A stretch of 11,720 nucleotides of DNA from an uncultured bacterium (GTDB lineage: Bacteria; Bacteroidota; Bacteroidia; CAILMK01). Numbering within the stretch: position 1 is the first letter of the stretch; every line of letters starts with the position of its first letter. The position numbers and the translations under genes are program-made. Location: assembly GCA_903835275.1 (NCBI GenBank), contig CAILMK010000355.1, forward strand, positions 1-11,720, written 5' to 3'. The notes under the pieces are model-generated. The model was not told the origin of the DNA, made no database searches, and saw only the letters and a program-made list of their open reading frames with translations. Positions 1 to 5,934 of the stretch are shown here, piece after piece.

Positions 1-341
1 AAATACTTACTACCGTCGGTAAAGACAAGACCGACGGTAGACAAGCACCCTCCTATTTTTTATATTGTGAGATGGGAAGAAGGGTATTTGCTAACCTTGA
101 TAACTTCGTATTTGAAGGTATTAAGTTTACTGTAACCAAGTTTACATGGACTTTCGCTCCTAAGGGCGGTGGCCGTCAGGCTGTGGTTGAAAATGCAAAT
201 GGTCAGATTGTACCGGGTAGCTTTAAGGCTTTGGTACAAACTGCAAGAAGTGGTGATAAGTTCATCATCGATGATGTAACTGCACAAGGTCCTAACGGTC
301 CGGTGAAGATTACTAACGGAAGTGTATTTACTATTCTATAA
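1..341 (+). CDS. gldM: GldM, T9SS motor/gliding protein, C-terminal fragment
   Basis: This is the 3' end of a gene that begins before the window; the reading frame is open from base 3 to the TAA at 339-341. The visible 112 residues resemble the last periplasmic Ig-like domain of GldM/PorM, with the stretches TTVGKDKTDGR, VFANLDNFVFEGIKFTV and a terminal VKITNGSVFTIL. In the family, GldM has one inner-membrane helix and a long periplasmic stalk. It forms the proton-driven T9SS/gliding motor with GldL and contacts the GldK-GldN ring through its distal domain. The immediate downstream gldN (12 nt gap) gives the conserved gldM-gldN order and supports the call. An internal ATG at 72 is not the start, because homology-like sequence continues upstream of it. 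Identification rests on the C-terminal domain and context only. Confidence 0.88.
   Translation, partial: ILTTVGKDKTDGRQAPSYFLYCEMGRRVFANLDNFVFEGIKFTVTKFTWTFAPKGGGRQAVVENANGQIVPGSFKALVQTARSGDKFIIDDVTAQGPNGPVKITNGSVFTIL
10..40. repeat. 11-bp perfect inverted repeat inside gldM
   Basis: CTACCGTCGGT at 10-20 is the exact reverse complement of ACCGACGGTAG at 30-40, with a 9-nt loop (21-29). It lies inside the gldM reading frame and encodes about TTVGKDKTDGR, a loop between strands of the last GldM domain. No T-run follows, so it is not an intrinsic terminator. It may be chance or a local mRNA hairpin. Confidence 0.6.
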
Positions 342-353
342 TAACTAAGAAGA

Positions 354-1235
354 ATGAAGAAAATATTGTTTTTTGGAGCGTTGGCATGTTTTGCGGTTAT
401 TACTGCAAAGGCACAGAAGCAGCCTGAAACTCCTGCTACTGCTGCTCCCGCTGAAAATAAATACCTTGAATACAATTATGGCAAGCTTGCTGTAAAGGAA
501 AGAAAAGCAATTGCTTTTCCTTCCCTGCGCGAAGCAGATGCGGTATATGCCAAAAGGATTCTACGTGTTGTTGATGTAAGGGAGAAAAAGAACCTTCCGT
601 TAAAGTGGCCTAAAAACCCTATGTGGAAAGTATTGCAGTCGCATATTTATGATGGTGAAGCCAAGGGATATGGGAAGCTTCATGCTTTCGCTACGGATTC
701 ACTCAACAGGATGTACACGGTTGAAGAGATGAAACAGCGCGGTGGACAGTCTACCTCTATCGATTTTCAGCCGGATCCGATCAATAATCCTGAGTATATT
801 ATCCCTAAGGATACTTTCAACTCAATGGAGTGGAGTACTATCACAAGGTACATGATCTCTGAAGAGTGGATCTTTGATAAGCAACGCAGCACATTCTTCC
901 CTAGGATCATCGCAATTGCGCCTCTTTTCATGTTGAAGAGAAGTGGTGAGGATCTGGGTGAACAAAGACTTTGCTGGATCAATTATAATGAATTCCGTAA
1001 AATGGCAATCAACGAAGAAGTATTCAGCAGAAGTAACGATGCTATGCGTCTTACCTATAATGACTTCTTTGAAGACAGGTTGTTCAGCTCTTACGTTGTT
1101 AAGGAATCAAACGAGTTTGATGCGGAAATCCGCGATCTTCCTGAATTCAAGGATGACCCAATGGGCGCTCTTTACGAATCAGAACGTATCAAGGATAACC
1201 TGTTCAACTGGGAACATGATCTCTGGGAATACTAG
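354..1235 (+). CDS. gldN: GldN/PorN, T9SS periplasmic ring protein (copy 1)
   Basis: The product is a 293-residue secreted protein of the GldN/PorN family. With the lipoprotein GldK it forms a periplasmic ring under the outer membrane, contacted by GldM; the ring is needed for type IX secretion and, in gliders, motility. Residues 1-20 are a signal peptide ending AKA before Gln21. The family core follows: NKYLEYNYGKLAVKER near 35-50, FPSLREADAVYAKR near 55-68, then EEWIFDKQRSTFFPRIIAIA and a conserved C-terminus ending FNWEHDLWEY. The start is the ATG 12 nt after the gldM stop, behind the purine-rich AAGAAG, so it is probably cotranscribed with gldM and followed by a terminator. The last 134 residues are 87% identical (116/134 by eye) to the second copy at 1590, but residues about 100-160 differ strongly. 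This copy keeps the canonical position and is probably the original gldN. Confidence 0.93.
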   Translation: MKKILFFGALACFAVITAKAQKQPETPATAAPAENKYLEYNYGKLAVKERKAIAFPSLREADAVYAKRILRVVDVREKKNLPLKWPKNPMWKVLQSHIYDGEAKGYGKLHAFATDSLNRMYTVEEMKQRGGQSTSIDFQPDPINNPEYIIPKDTFNSMEWSTITRYMISEEWIFDKQRSTFFPRIIAIAPLFMLKRSGEDLGEQRLCWINYNEFRKMAINEEVFSRSNDAMRLTYNDFFEDRLFSSYVVKESNEFDAEIRDLPEFKDDPMGALYESERIKDNLFNWEHDLWEY

Positions 1236-1260
1236 GATATAAACATCATTCAAATAATAG

Positions 1261-1295
1261 AATGCCTCTGTGAATTTCACGGAGGCATTTTTTTT
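1261..1295 (+). terminator. Intrinsic terminator after gldN copy 1
   Basis: AATGCCTC (1261-1268) pairs with GAGGCATT (1282-1289). The stem continues inward through a T-G wobble and GTGA/TCAC to a small loop, and a run of eight T (1288-1295) overlaps its 3' end. This is a classical rho-independent terminator 26 nt past the gldN stop. It should end the gldL/M/N transcript before the second gldN copy. Confidence 0.9.
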
Positions 1296-1321
1296 GTGGG
1301 GTTACTTACTCTTCGCTTGCG

Positions 1322-1390
1322 GGAACTTTTGCCCCCTAACCCCCTGAAGGGGGAAGTGCTACGCACAACAAATGATAAGTAGAAAGTTCC
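1322..1390. repeat. REP-like double-hairpin element, copy 1, with 8-bp flanking inverted repeat
   Basis: The core at 1332-1356 has the layout C5-TAA-C5-TGAA-G5-AAG; the second C5 and the G5 form a hairpin. A second small hairpin follows directly: GTGC-TAC-GCAC (1356-1366). The same 25-nt core occurs in inverse orientation at 8373-8397, where the adjoining hairpin is GCGC/GCGC instead of GTGC/GCAC. Here the element also sits between GGAACTTT (1322-1329) and AAAGTTCC (1383-1390), an inverted repeat that may mark a larger unit or be chance. Such C/G-run palindromes are common between Bacteroidota genes. In other bacteria, REP elements are moved by RAYT transposases, and none is seen here. Confidence 0.75.
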
Positions 1391-1429
1391 ACCGTTTGCC
1401 GAATGGCTACCTTTTGGGATTTTGAGTTA

Positions 1430-1460
1430 ACCTCGAAGAGGTGGAATTATTATAGAATAG
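1430..1460 (+). repeat. Small GAA-loop hairpin repeat, copy A
   Basis: ACCTC-GAA-GAGGT (1430-1442) is a 5-bp stem with a GAA loop, followed after 8 nt by TATAG (1451-1455). It belongs to the same family as the hairpins at 1480, 2498, 2549 and 2588, which share the 3-nt loop and (in A, C and E) a downstream TATAG, while the stem sequence changes from copy to copy. Confidence 0.65.
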
Positions 1461-1479
1461 GAAAATCGATTTGTTATAA

Positions 1480-1492
1480 ACCCCGAAGGGGT
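1480..1492 (+). repeat. Small GAA-loop hairpin repeat, copy B
   Basis: ACCCC-GAA-GGGGT is a perfect 5-bp stem with the same GAA loop as copy A, 37 nt downstream of it in the spacer before the second gldN. It is preceded by TTATAA and followed by GGCATTG. No TATAG tail is visible, so this copy may be partial. The rest of the 1296-1589 spacer shows no reading frame; TATCTTTT at 1560-1567 is a weak -10-like candidate for the next gene. Confidence 0.6.
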
Positions 1493-1589
1493 GGCATTGT
1501 TTTCCTGCTATTCTTGCATCTCAAAATAAATCTCCTCGCGCTGCCGTTAAGTGTATGAATATCTTTTATAAACTTTAATTAATTACAGA

Positions 1590-2465
1590 ATGAGGAAAAA
1601 CATCTTTTTAGCAGCGGTGGCGTGCATGGCTTTTTTTGTAGCCAATGCGCAGAGTGTATCAGGTGATGTGCAAACTTCTCCCAAGGTAAATAAATACCTG
1701 GATTATAATTATGACAAACTTTCGGTGAAGGAGAGAAAGCCTCTGCCTTTTCCATCTTTGCGCGAAGCTGATGCTGTATATGCCAAACGTATGCAGAGAG
1801 TCATTGATGTGAGGGAGAAAAAAAACCTGCCCTTGGATTGGCCGGGGAATCCCTTGTGGAGAGTGCTCCGCAATAATATAATGGCTGGTGAAGGAAAAGG
1901 CTATGGAAAACTAAAGGCATATAAGAATGATTCCATGGGAAGCTTGTACACGGTAGGTGATATGGAAAAAAAAGGAAGTACTCCTATTACAATGGATGTA
2001 ATTGTAAATCCTGATTATCCTGACTTTACAAAATCTATCGATACAATAATTCCATTTGAGTGGAATACAGTAACAAGATATTTGATCTCCGAAGAATGGA
2101 TATTTGATAAGCAACGAAGCGCGTTTTTCCCGAGGATTATTGCCATTGCGCCTCTTTTCATAATGAAGAGAAGTGGTGTGGATCTGGGAGAGCAAATGCT
2201 TTGCTGGATCAACTATAACGATTTCCGCAAGATCGCCATCAATGAAGAGGTATTCAACAGGAGCAATGATGCGGAGCGTTTAACGTACAATGATTTCTTC
2301 GAGCAAAGGCTATTTAGCTCTTACATAACAAAGGAATCCAATGAATTTGATGCTGCTATAAATGAGCTTCCCGAATTCAAGGATGATCCCATGGGCGCAC
2401 TTTATGAATCCGAACGCATCAAAGATAATTTGTTCAACTGGGAACATGATCTGTGGGAGTATTAA
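1590..2465 (+). CDS. gldN: Second GldN paralogue (GldO-like T9SS ring protein)
   Basis: The product has 291 residues and matches the first GldN over its whole length. Residues 1-20 are a signal peptide ending ANA before Gln21; the mature part starts with a short variable linker and then NKYLDYNYDKLSVKER and FPSLREADAVYAKR. The C-terminal 134 residues differ from copy 1 at only 18 positions and the last 32 are identical, yet 13 of those 32 codons differ silently, so the copies are old and under selection. The segment of about residues 100-160 is diverged between the copies. F. johnsoniae has the adjacent pair gldN/gldO with partly redundant function, and this is the likely parallel. A terminator separates the two copies here, so this one probably has its own promoter (only a weak candidate at 1560-1567). 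It may form alternative or mixed GldK-GldN rings. It is bordered on both sides by small hairpin repeats. Confidence 0.92.
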   Translation: MRKNIFLAAVACMAFFVANAQSVSGDVQTSPKVNKYLDYNYDKLSVKERKPLPFPSLREADAVYAKRMQRVIDVREKKNLPLDWPGNPLWRVLRNNIMAGEGKGYGKLKAYKNDSMGSLYTVGDMEKKGSTPITMDVIVNPDYPDFTKSIDTIIPFEWNTVTRYLISEEWIFDKQRSAFFPRIIAIAPLFIMKRSGVDLGEQMLCWINYNDFRKIAINEEVFNRSNDAERLTYNDFFEQRLFSSYITKESNEFDAAINELPEFKDDPMGALYESERIKDNLFNWEHDLWEY

Positions 2466-2497
2466 GGATAGAGAGGGAGAGAGTTGAGTTTAGTTTT

Positions 2498-2530
2498 GAA
2501 TCCGAAGGATTCACACCTTTATAGTAAAAG
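2498..2530 (+). repeat. Small GAA-loop hairpin repeat, copy C
   Basis: GAATCC-GAA-GGATTC (2498-2512) forms a perfect 6-bp stem, followed by a tail ACACCTTTATAGTAA. The tail matches the tail of the oppositely oriented copy E at 13 of 15 positions, which shows that a defined element of about 33 nt is repeated, not just a chance palindrome. It lies 32 nt past the stop of the second gldN. Confidence 0.7.
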
Positions 2531-2548
2531 ATTTCCGCGAGAAGAGTT

Positions 2549-2565
2549 CGACCCCATCGGGGTCG
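2549..2565. repeat. Small hairpin repeat, copy D (ATC loop)
   Basis: CGACCCC-ATC-GGGGTCG is a perfect 7-bp stem with a 3-nt loop, followed by CACATTTTACCC. The size and position fit the neighbouring family, but the loop is ATC rather than GAA and no TATAG tail is seen, so it may be a variant or a related family. Confidence 0.55.
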
Positions 2566-2587
2566 CACATTTTACCCAGTCAAATTA

Positions 2588-2615
2588 CTATAGAGGTTTA
2601 ATCCCTTCAGGATTA
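2588..2615 (-). repeat. Small hairpin repeat, copy E, inverse orientation
   Basis: On the minus strand TAATCC (2615-2610) pairs with GGATTA (2604-2599) around a TGAAG loop, followed by AACCTC and TATAG (2592-2588). Compared with copy C the outer stem pair has changed from G-C to T-A on both arms, so the stem stays paired while its sequence changes. Confidence 0.65.
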
Positions 2616-2627
2616 TAAGCCGAATAA

Positions 2628-2660
2628 AAAAACTCGCAAGATTTAATCTTGCGAGTTTTT
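2628..2660. terminator. Bidirectional terminator between gldN copy 2 and purA
   Basis: AAAAACTCGCAAGAT (2628-2642) is perfectly complementary to ATCTTGCGAGTTTTT (2646-2660) around a TTA loop. The 15-bp stem has an A-run on its left and a T-run on its right, so it can stop transcription from both sides. It sits between the converging second gldN and purA, as expected for a shared terminator. Confidence 0.88.
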
Positions 2661-2673
2661 AATTTTTATTGTC

Positions 2674-2715
2674 AACTGATAACTGTTGACTGATTACTGT
2701 TAACTATTACCTGTT
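2674..2715. repeat. Degenerate 14-bp tandem repeat at the purA 3' end
   Basis: Three consecutive 14-nt units are visible: AACTGATAACTGTT, GACTGATTACTGTT and AACTATTACCTGTT (12/14 and 11/14 matches to the first). The third unit overlaps the last codons and the stop of purA on the minus strand. The array may have expanded from the gene end outward. Confidence 0.6.
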
Positions 2716-3969
2716 ATGATATATCGTTTCACTCCTTTCAGGCCCTACTGAAATAATGCTGATAGGAGTGTTTACTTGCTTTTCTATATAGGTAATATAA
2801 TTCTTCACTGTTTCCGGAAGTTCATTGAATTCCCTGATGGCAGTAAGGTCCTGTTTCCAGCCCGGCATGGAGGAATATTGCGCTTCTACATTTTCACCGA
2901 AGGCTAATCCTGCAAACTCTGCATTCTTGCCATCCATACCTTTATAAGAAGTTGCAATTTTCACTTCATCCAGATCATTCATCACGTCTATCTTCATCAT
3001 GAATAGTTCGTCAACACCATTGAGCATACAAGCATATTCAAGGGCTTTCAGATCCAGCCAGCCGGTACGGCGCGGCCTTCCTGTGGTAGAACCAAATTCA
3101 TGTCCTTTCTGACGCAGGTTTTCACCCATAGCATCATTCAGTTCAGTAGGGAAGGGGCCATCGCCCACGCGGGTAGCGTACGCCTTGAATATTCCGAATA
3201 CCTTTCCGATCTTTTTTGGTGAAATGCCCAATCCGGTACAAACTGCCGCCGAAATGGTGTTAGAGGACGTCACGTACGGATAGGATCCGAAATCAATATC
3301 CAGTAGTGTTCCCTGTGCGCCTTCCGCCAGTATTTTCTTGCCGTCTTTCAGGGCATTATTAATGTAATATTCATTATCCACCATTTGCAGGCTTTTAAGC
3401 CCTTCAGCGGCATCCAGCCATGCCTTGTCATCAATGGCTTCTTCGTGCCCGAAACCACGCAGGATGCACTTGTGGCGCTCCAATGCACGGTTATATTTAG
3501 CTTTGAAGTCCGGACTGAAAAGATCACCTACACGGAGTCCGAATCTGCCCGTTTTATCCTGATAGGTAGGGCCAATGCCTTTCAGCGTGGAACCCACCTT
3601 GCCGTCAATATTTTTTTCATGAATGGAATCCAGCAGCCTGTGGCCCGGGAGGATCAAATTAGCCCGGCGAGAAACCAATAAACGGCTGCGCACTTCAATG
3701 CCTACATTCTCCAGGGATGAGATTTCCTTCTGTAAAATAATGGGATCCAGTACAACACTGTTACCAATAACATTCATCACGCCTTCACGCGTCATGCCGG
3801 AAGGGATCTGGTGCAAAACGTATTTGGTGCCATTCACAATGATGGTATGTCCTGCATTAGGACCACCCTGGAAACGTGCGATGATATCATAGTTGGAACT
3901 GAGAAGGTCAACAATTTTTCCCTTGCCCTCGTCACCCCACTGAAGGCCTGCTATTACGTCTACTTTCAT
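2707..3969 (-). CDS. purA: Adenylosuccinate synthase
   Basis: PurA joins IMP and aspartate using GTP to give adenylosuccinate, the first committed step from IMP to AMP, in the cytoplasm. The 420-residue product has the usual family length. Landmarks in order are WGDEGKGK at 11-18 with the catalytic Asp13, GPNAGHT with catalytic His41, GSTLKGIGPTYQDK near 126, the IMP-binding segment GAQGTLLDIDFGSYPYVTSS near 217, TRVGDGPFPTE near 266, GSTTGRPRRTGW near 293 and the guanine-binding end GPERSETI. All key residues are present, so it should be active. The ATG start (3967-3969) lies 48 nt after the fur stop on the same strand and no terminator separates them, so it is probably cotranscribed with fur. 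Family enzymes are inhibited by (p)ppGpp, which links it to rel upstream on this strand. Confidence 0.97.
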   Translation of the reverse strand: MKVDVIAGLQWGDEGKGKIVDLLSSNYDIIARFQGGPNAGHTIIVNGTKYVLHQIPSGMTREGVMNVIGNSVVLDPIILQKEISSLENVGIEVRSRLLVSRRANLILPGHRLLDSIHEKNIDGKVGSTLKGIGPTYQDKTGRFGLRVGDLFSPDFKAKYNRALERHKCILRGFGHEEAIDDKAWLDAAEGLKSLQMVDNEYYINNALKDGKKILAEGAQGTLLDIDFGSYPYVTSSNTISAAVCTGLGISPKKIGKVFGIFKAYATRVGDGPFPTELNDAMGENLRQKGHEFGSTTGRPRRTGWLDLKALEYACMLNGVDELFMMKIDVMNDLDEVKIATSYKGMDGKNAEFAGLAFGENVEAQYSSMPGWKQDLTAIREFNELPETVKNYITYIEKQVNTPISIISVGPERSETIYHNR

Positions 3970-3988
3970 GTTAGTTAATAAGTTATTA

Positions 3989-4019
3989 AGTTATTGGTTA
4001 TTAAGTATTACCAATAACT
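3989..4019 (-). other. AT-rich hairpin at the fur-purA junction
   Basis: AGTTATTGGT (3989-3998) pairs with its complement ACCAATAACT (4010-4019) around an 11-nt loop, giving a 10-bp stem in the fur-purA transcript. The 5' arm overlaps the fur stop codon. No U-run follows, so it is not a standard terminator; it could be a processing or partial attenuation hairpin, or a product of the TTATTAAG-type repeats that fill this spacer. Confidence 0.45.
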
Positions 4020-4482
4020 ACGCCACCGCTTTTCCGCAATTTTCGCAGTTCCCGTCAGGACCGCATTGTGGATTACCGTGCAAAGTTAAAGAATGCTTCT
4101 TTATATCAAAGTGTAAAAGTCCGCCCATCATGGTCTGGATCTGCTGTATGCGTGGATCGCAGAATTCAAAGACCTTGTTACACTGGTTACAGATCAAATG
4201 GTCGTGCTGGCGGTAGCCGTAGGCTTTTTCGTACATTGCCACATTATTGCCAAACTGGTGCTTTATGACCAGTCCTGCTTCCAGCAAAAGATCGAGGGTA
4301 TTGTACACCGTCGCACGGCTTACATGGTAGTTCTTGTTCTTCATTTGCAGGTACAGCATCTCCACATCAAAATGTTCGGTGATGTTGTAGATCTCCTCAA
4401 GGATGGCAAAGCGCTCCGGGGTTTTCCGTTGCTTTTTCTCCTCTAAGTACTCCCTGAATGTTTCTTTGACCTGCGCGTACAA
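4018..4482 (-). CDS. Fur-family metal-responsive repressor
   Basis: The 154-residue product is a Fur-superfamily regulator. It has an N-terminal winged helix with a recognition helix [18 protein letters not shown] (about 55-72), then the metal-binding dimer domain: His37, HDH at 93-95, C98-x2-C101, Glu106, His135 and a C-terminal cluster Cys140, Cys146, Cys149. The two CxxC pairs probably hold structural zinc. Glu85 and Glu106 sit about where PerR-type peroxide sensors have Asp, which favours a metal sensor (Fur or Zur) over PerR, but that alignment is by eye. No ATG occurs before residue 42, which is inside the DNA-binding domain, so the start is taken as TTG (4480-4482); an in-frame stop lies 8 codons upstream. 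A matching promoter lies just upstream, and purA follows. The ligand cannot be told from sequence. Confidence 0.9.
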   Translation of the reverse strand: MYAQVKETFREYLEEKKQRKTPERFAILEEIYNITEHFDVEMLYLQMKNKNYHVSRATVYNTLDLLLEAGLVIKHQFGNNVAMYEKAYGYRQHDHLICNQCNKVFEFCDPRIQQIQTMMGGLLHFDIKKHSLTLHGNPQCGPDGNCENCGKAVA

Positions 4483-4501
4483 GATACTTTGTATTAAAGA
4501 G

Positions 4502-4532
4502 CAAAGTTAGCTATTTAAAGGCAATGGGACAA
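4502..4532 (-). promoter_or_regulatory. Bacteroidota-type promoter for fur(-purA)
   Basis: On the minus strand TTG (4532-4530) and TAACTTTG (4509-4502) are separated by 20 nt, an exact match to the TAnnTTTG -7 box and the usual spacing to the -33 TTG. Transcription should start near 4497, giving a leader of about 15 nt before the TTG start codon of fur. Confidence 0.7.
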
Positions 4533-4561
4533 GAGGCAGGGGACGAGGGACAAAACAAAGC

Positions 4562-5800
4562 CTACTCCCAGATTATTTTCCCATAGTATTTATGGCTGGC
4601 ATCCGAAAGAACTAAAATATAAGTTCCTAGGGGTAAATTATTCCGTTGTACCGTAAAGTCTGTTCCTTCCATATTCTCAACTTGAAAAACAATTCTGCCG
4701 GTATTATCTATGATTTGTAAAGTCCCCCGATGCATTGAATTTGTAAAATGAATATTAATCATGTCTGTTCCGGGATTCGGGAATAAAAACAATTTTTCGG
4801 AAAAGGTATTGGATTCTATTCCATTAGTAAATGTATCTGCATAGAGTGTATAACTACTTCCATTATTTGTATAATGCCCCTTGCTGTCATAGCTAAAATA
4901 CTTGCTCAATATAATTCTGTTTGAAGAATCAAATGAATCGGTAGCCTTCGATGAAATAATGTAAGTGCCGTTGGTGTATTTATAAATGCTTGTTGAAATA
5001 AGATTTCGCGTGGAGTCGTAAGAATACGATGTGCTATCATCAGTGATATATTTTTTAGTGATTGCCGTATCGCTCTCAGTTGAGGATATCTTAGATGTTA
5101 TTTCAGATAAATTATTATAACCAAAACTGTCTTTTTGAGGATATTCAAAGAAAGGATAATTGCCCTTGTGAATAATTTTAACTATTCTCTGAAGTGAATC
5201 GTAAATATAATCCGTTCTTCCTGAAGGAGTCAAATTCTGAAAAATGTATGACTGAAAAAGAATTAAGGTCAATTTGTTACTTGAATCATAAAATCTGTTT
5301 TGTAGATTAAGGATATTCATGGTACCTGAAGAGCCATTTCTCAATGCTATCTGTGAAAATTGACCTTTTGTTGTTCTTTTTGTCGTAACTATTCTAAGCA
5401 TTCCCCACTGACTGGAATTGAATATTGGGGAGTCCAAATAGGTTATGCTGTCTGATGACATGGCAGTATCTCTCGTATATATACATTCTGCATTTAGATA
5501 CCACATTTGCGTGCTACCATTCCATTTGTACTTTAGATAGCCGGTATAAATGTTGTTTGAATAGAACATACTGTCTAATTCATAATTCTGTGGCTTGCCA
5601 TAAAACCAAAGCCAGGTAAAAGCGGTTAATTTATTCCCTGCAGTATCAAACGTATAAATGGAATGTGAAATATCTCCTTCTTTATTCCCCAGGCTATCCA
5701 TATCAAAAACGTACTTATTATGATAGGGTATTATCTTCTTTAACTGGGAATAAGCATTAAGGCTAAAAAGAAATGCGAAGAATAGGATTGCTTTTTTCAA
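4562..5800 (-). CDS. Secreted protein with T9SS C-terminal sorting domain
   Basis: The 412-residue product begins with a clear signal peptide (MKKAILFFAFLFSLNAYSQ) and ends with a type IX sorting domain at about 337-412: FLFPNPGTDMINIHF, then a GTLQIIDNTGRIVFQ strand pair, LPLGTYILVLS and the final GKIIWE. It should cross the inner membrane by Sec and then the outer membrane by T9SS, with the sorting domain removed. The middle (about 20-330) is rich in Ser, Thr, Tyr, Asn and Asp and carries degenerate repeats of the type YD-S/T-x-x-N/R (for example YDSLQRIVKI, YDSTRNLIST, FDSSNRIILS, YDSKGHYTN), resembling RHS/YD-like beta repeats of about 40-50 residues. No enzyme motif is seen, and its function is unknown. 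It sits alone between rel and fur with its own -7 box; no terminator is visible after it. It is a likely client of the gldM/gldN system at the left end. Confidence 0.87.
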   Translation of the reverse strand: MKKAILFFAFLFSLNAYSQLKKIIPYHNKYVFDMDSLGNKEGDISHSIYTFDTAGNKLTAFTWLWFYGKPQNYELDSMFYSNNIYTGYLKYKWNGSTQMWYLNAECIYTRDTAMSSDSITYLDSPIFNSSQWGMLRIVTTKRTTKGQFSQIALRNGSSGTMNILNLQNRFYDSSNKLTLILFQSYIFQNLTPSGRTDYIYDSLQRIVKIIHKGNYPFFEYPQKDSFGYNNLSEITSKISSTESDTAITKKYITDDSTSYSYDSTRNLISTSIYKYTNGTYIISSKATDSFDSSNRIILSKYFSYDSKGHYTNNGSSYTLYADTFTNGIESNTFSEKLFLFPNPGTDMINIHFTNSMHRGTLQIIDNTGRIVFQVENMEGTDFTVQRNNLPLGTYILVLSDASHKYYGKIIWE

Positions 5801-5813
5801 AACCTTTTTTCTT

Positions 5814-5821
5814 CAAATATA
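5814..5821 (-). promoter_or_regulatory. -7 box for the T9SS cargo gene
   Basis: TATATTTG on the minus strand matches TAnnTTTG exactly and ends 14 nt before the ATG at 5800. No good TTG is found about 20 nt further upstream, where TTA is the nearest, so the promoter may be weak or need an activator. Confidence 0.5.
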
Positions 5822-5910
5822 AGGATTTTGATTTGAATTTAAGGCGTCTTACGTCTGAGACAACATCTATTGTTCCAATACAGCAATCAAATCCGCAATC
5901 GAAAATCCGA

Positions 5911-5924
5911 TTCGCCGCGGCGAA
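5911..5924. repeat. 14-bp perfect GC-rich palindrome after rel
   Basis: TTCGCCGCGGCGAA is its own reverse complement and begins 11 nt beyond the rel stop codon. It could fold as a short hairpin or bind a dimeric protein. No T-run follows on the minus strand, so it is not a typical intrinsic terminator. It stands out by GC content in an otherwise AT-rich spacer. Confidence 0.5.
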
Positions 5925-5934
5925 CGAAATTTAG

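Noticed and set aside
72..341. A separate small protein starting at the ATG at 72
   Set aside because: The frame is open to the left edge and the upstream codons read like the GldM C-terminal domain, so it is the end of gldM.
354..425. Lipoprotein signal in GldN (Cys12 conserved in both copies, ALAC/AVAC)
   Set aside because: Cys12 is too early, inside the hydrophobic core, and the lipobox is poor. AKA/ANA before Gln21 is a good signal peptidase I site, and family members are soluble periplasmic proteins.
1430..2615. CRISPR array formed by the repeated palindromes
   Set aside because: Stem sequences and spacings differ, both orientations occur, a gene lies within the span, and no cas gene is near.
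4483..4561. Terminator or small RNA between the cargo gene and fur
   Set aside because: Apart from the fur promoter, only degenerate GGGAC/GGGACAA words are visible and there is no stable hairpin with a T-run.
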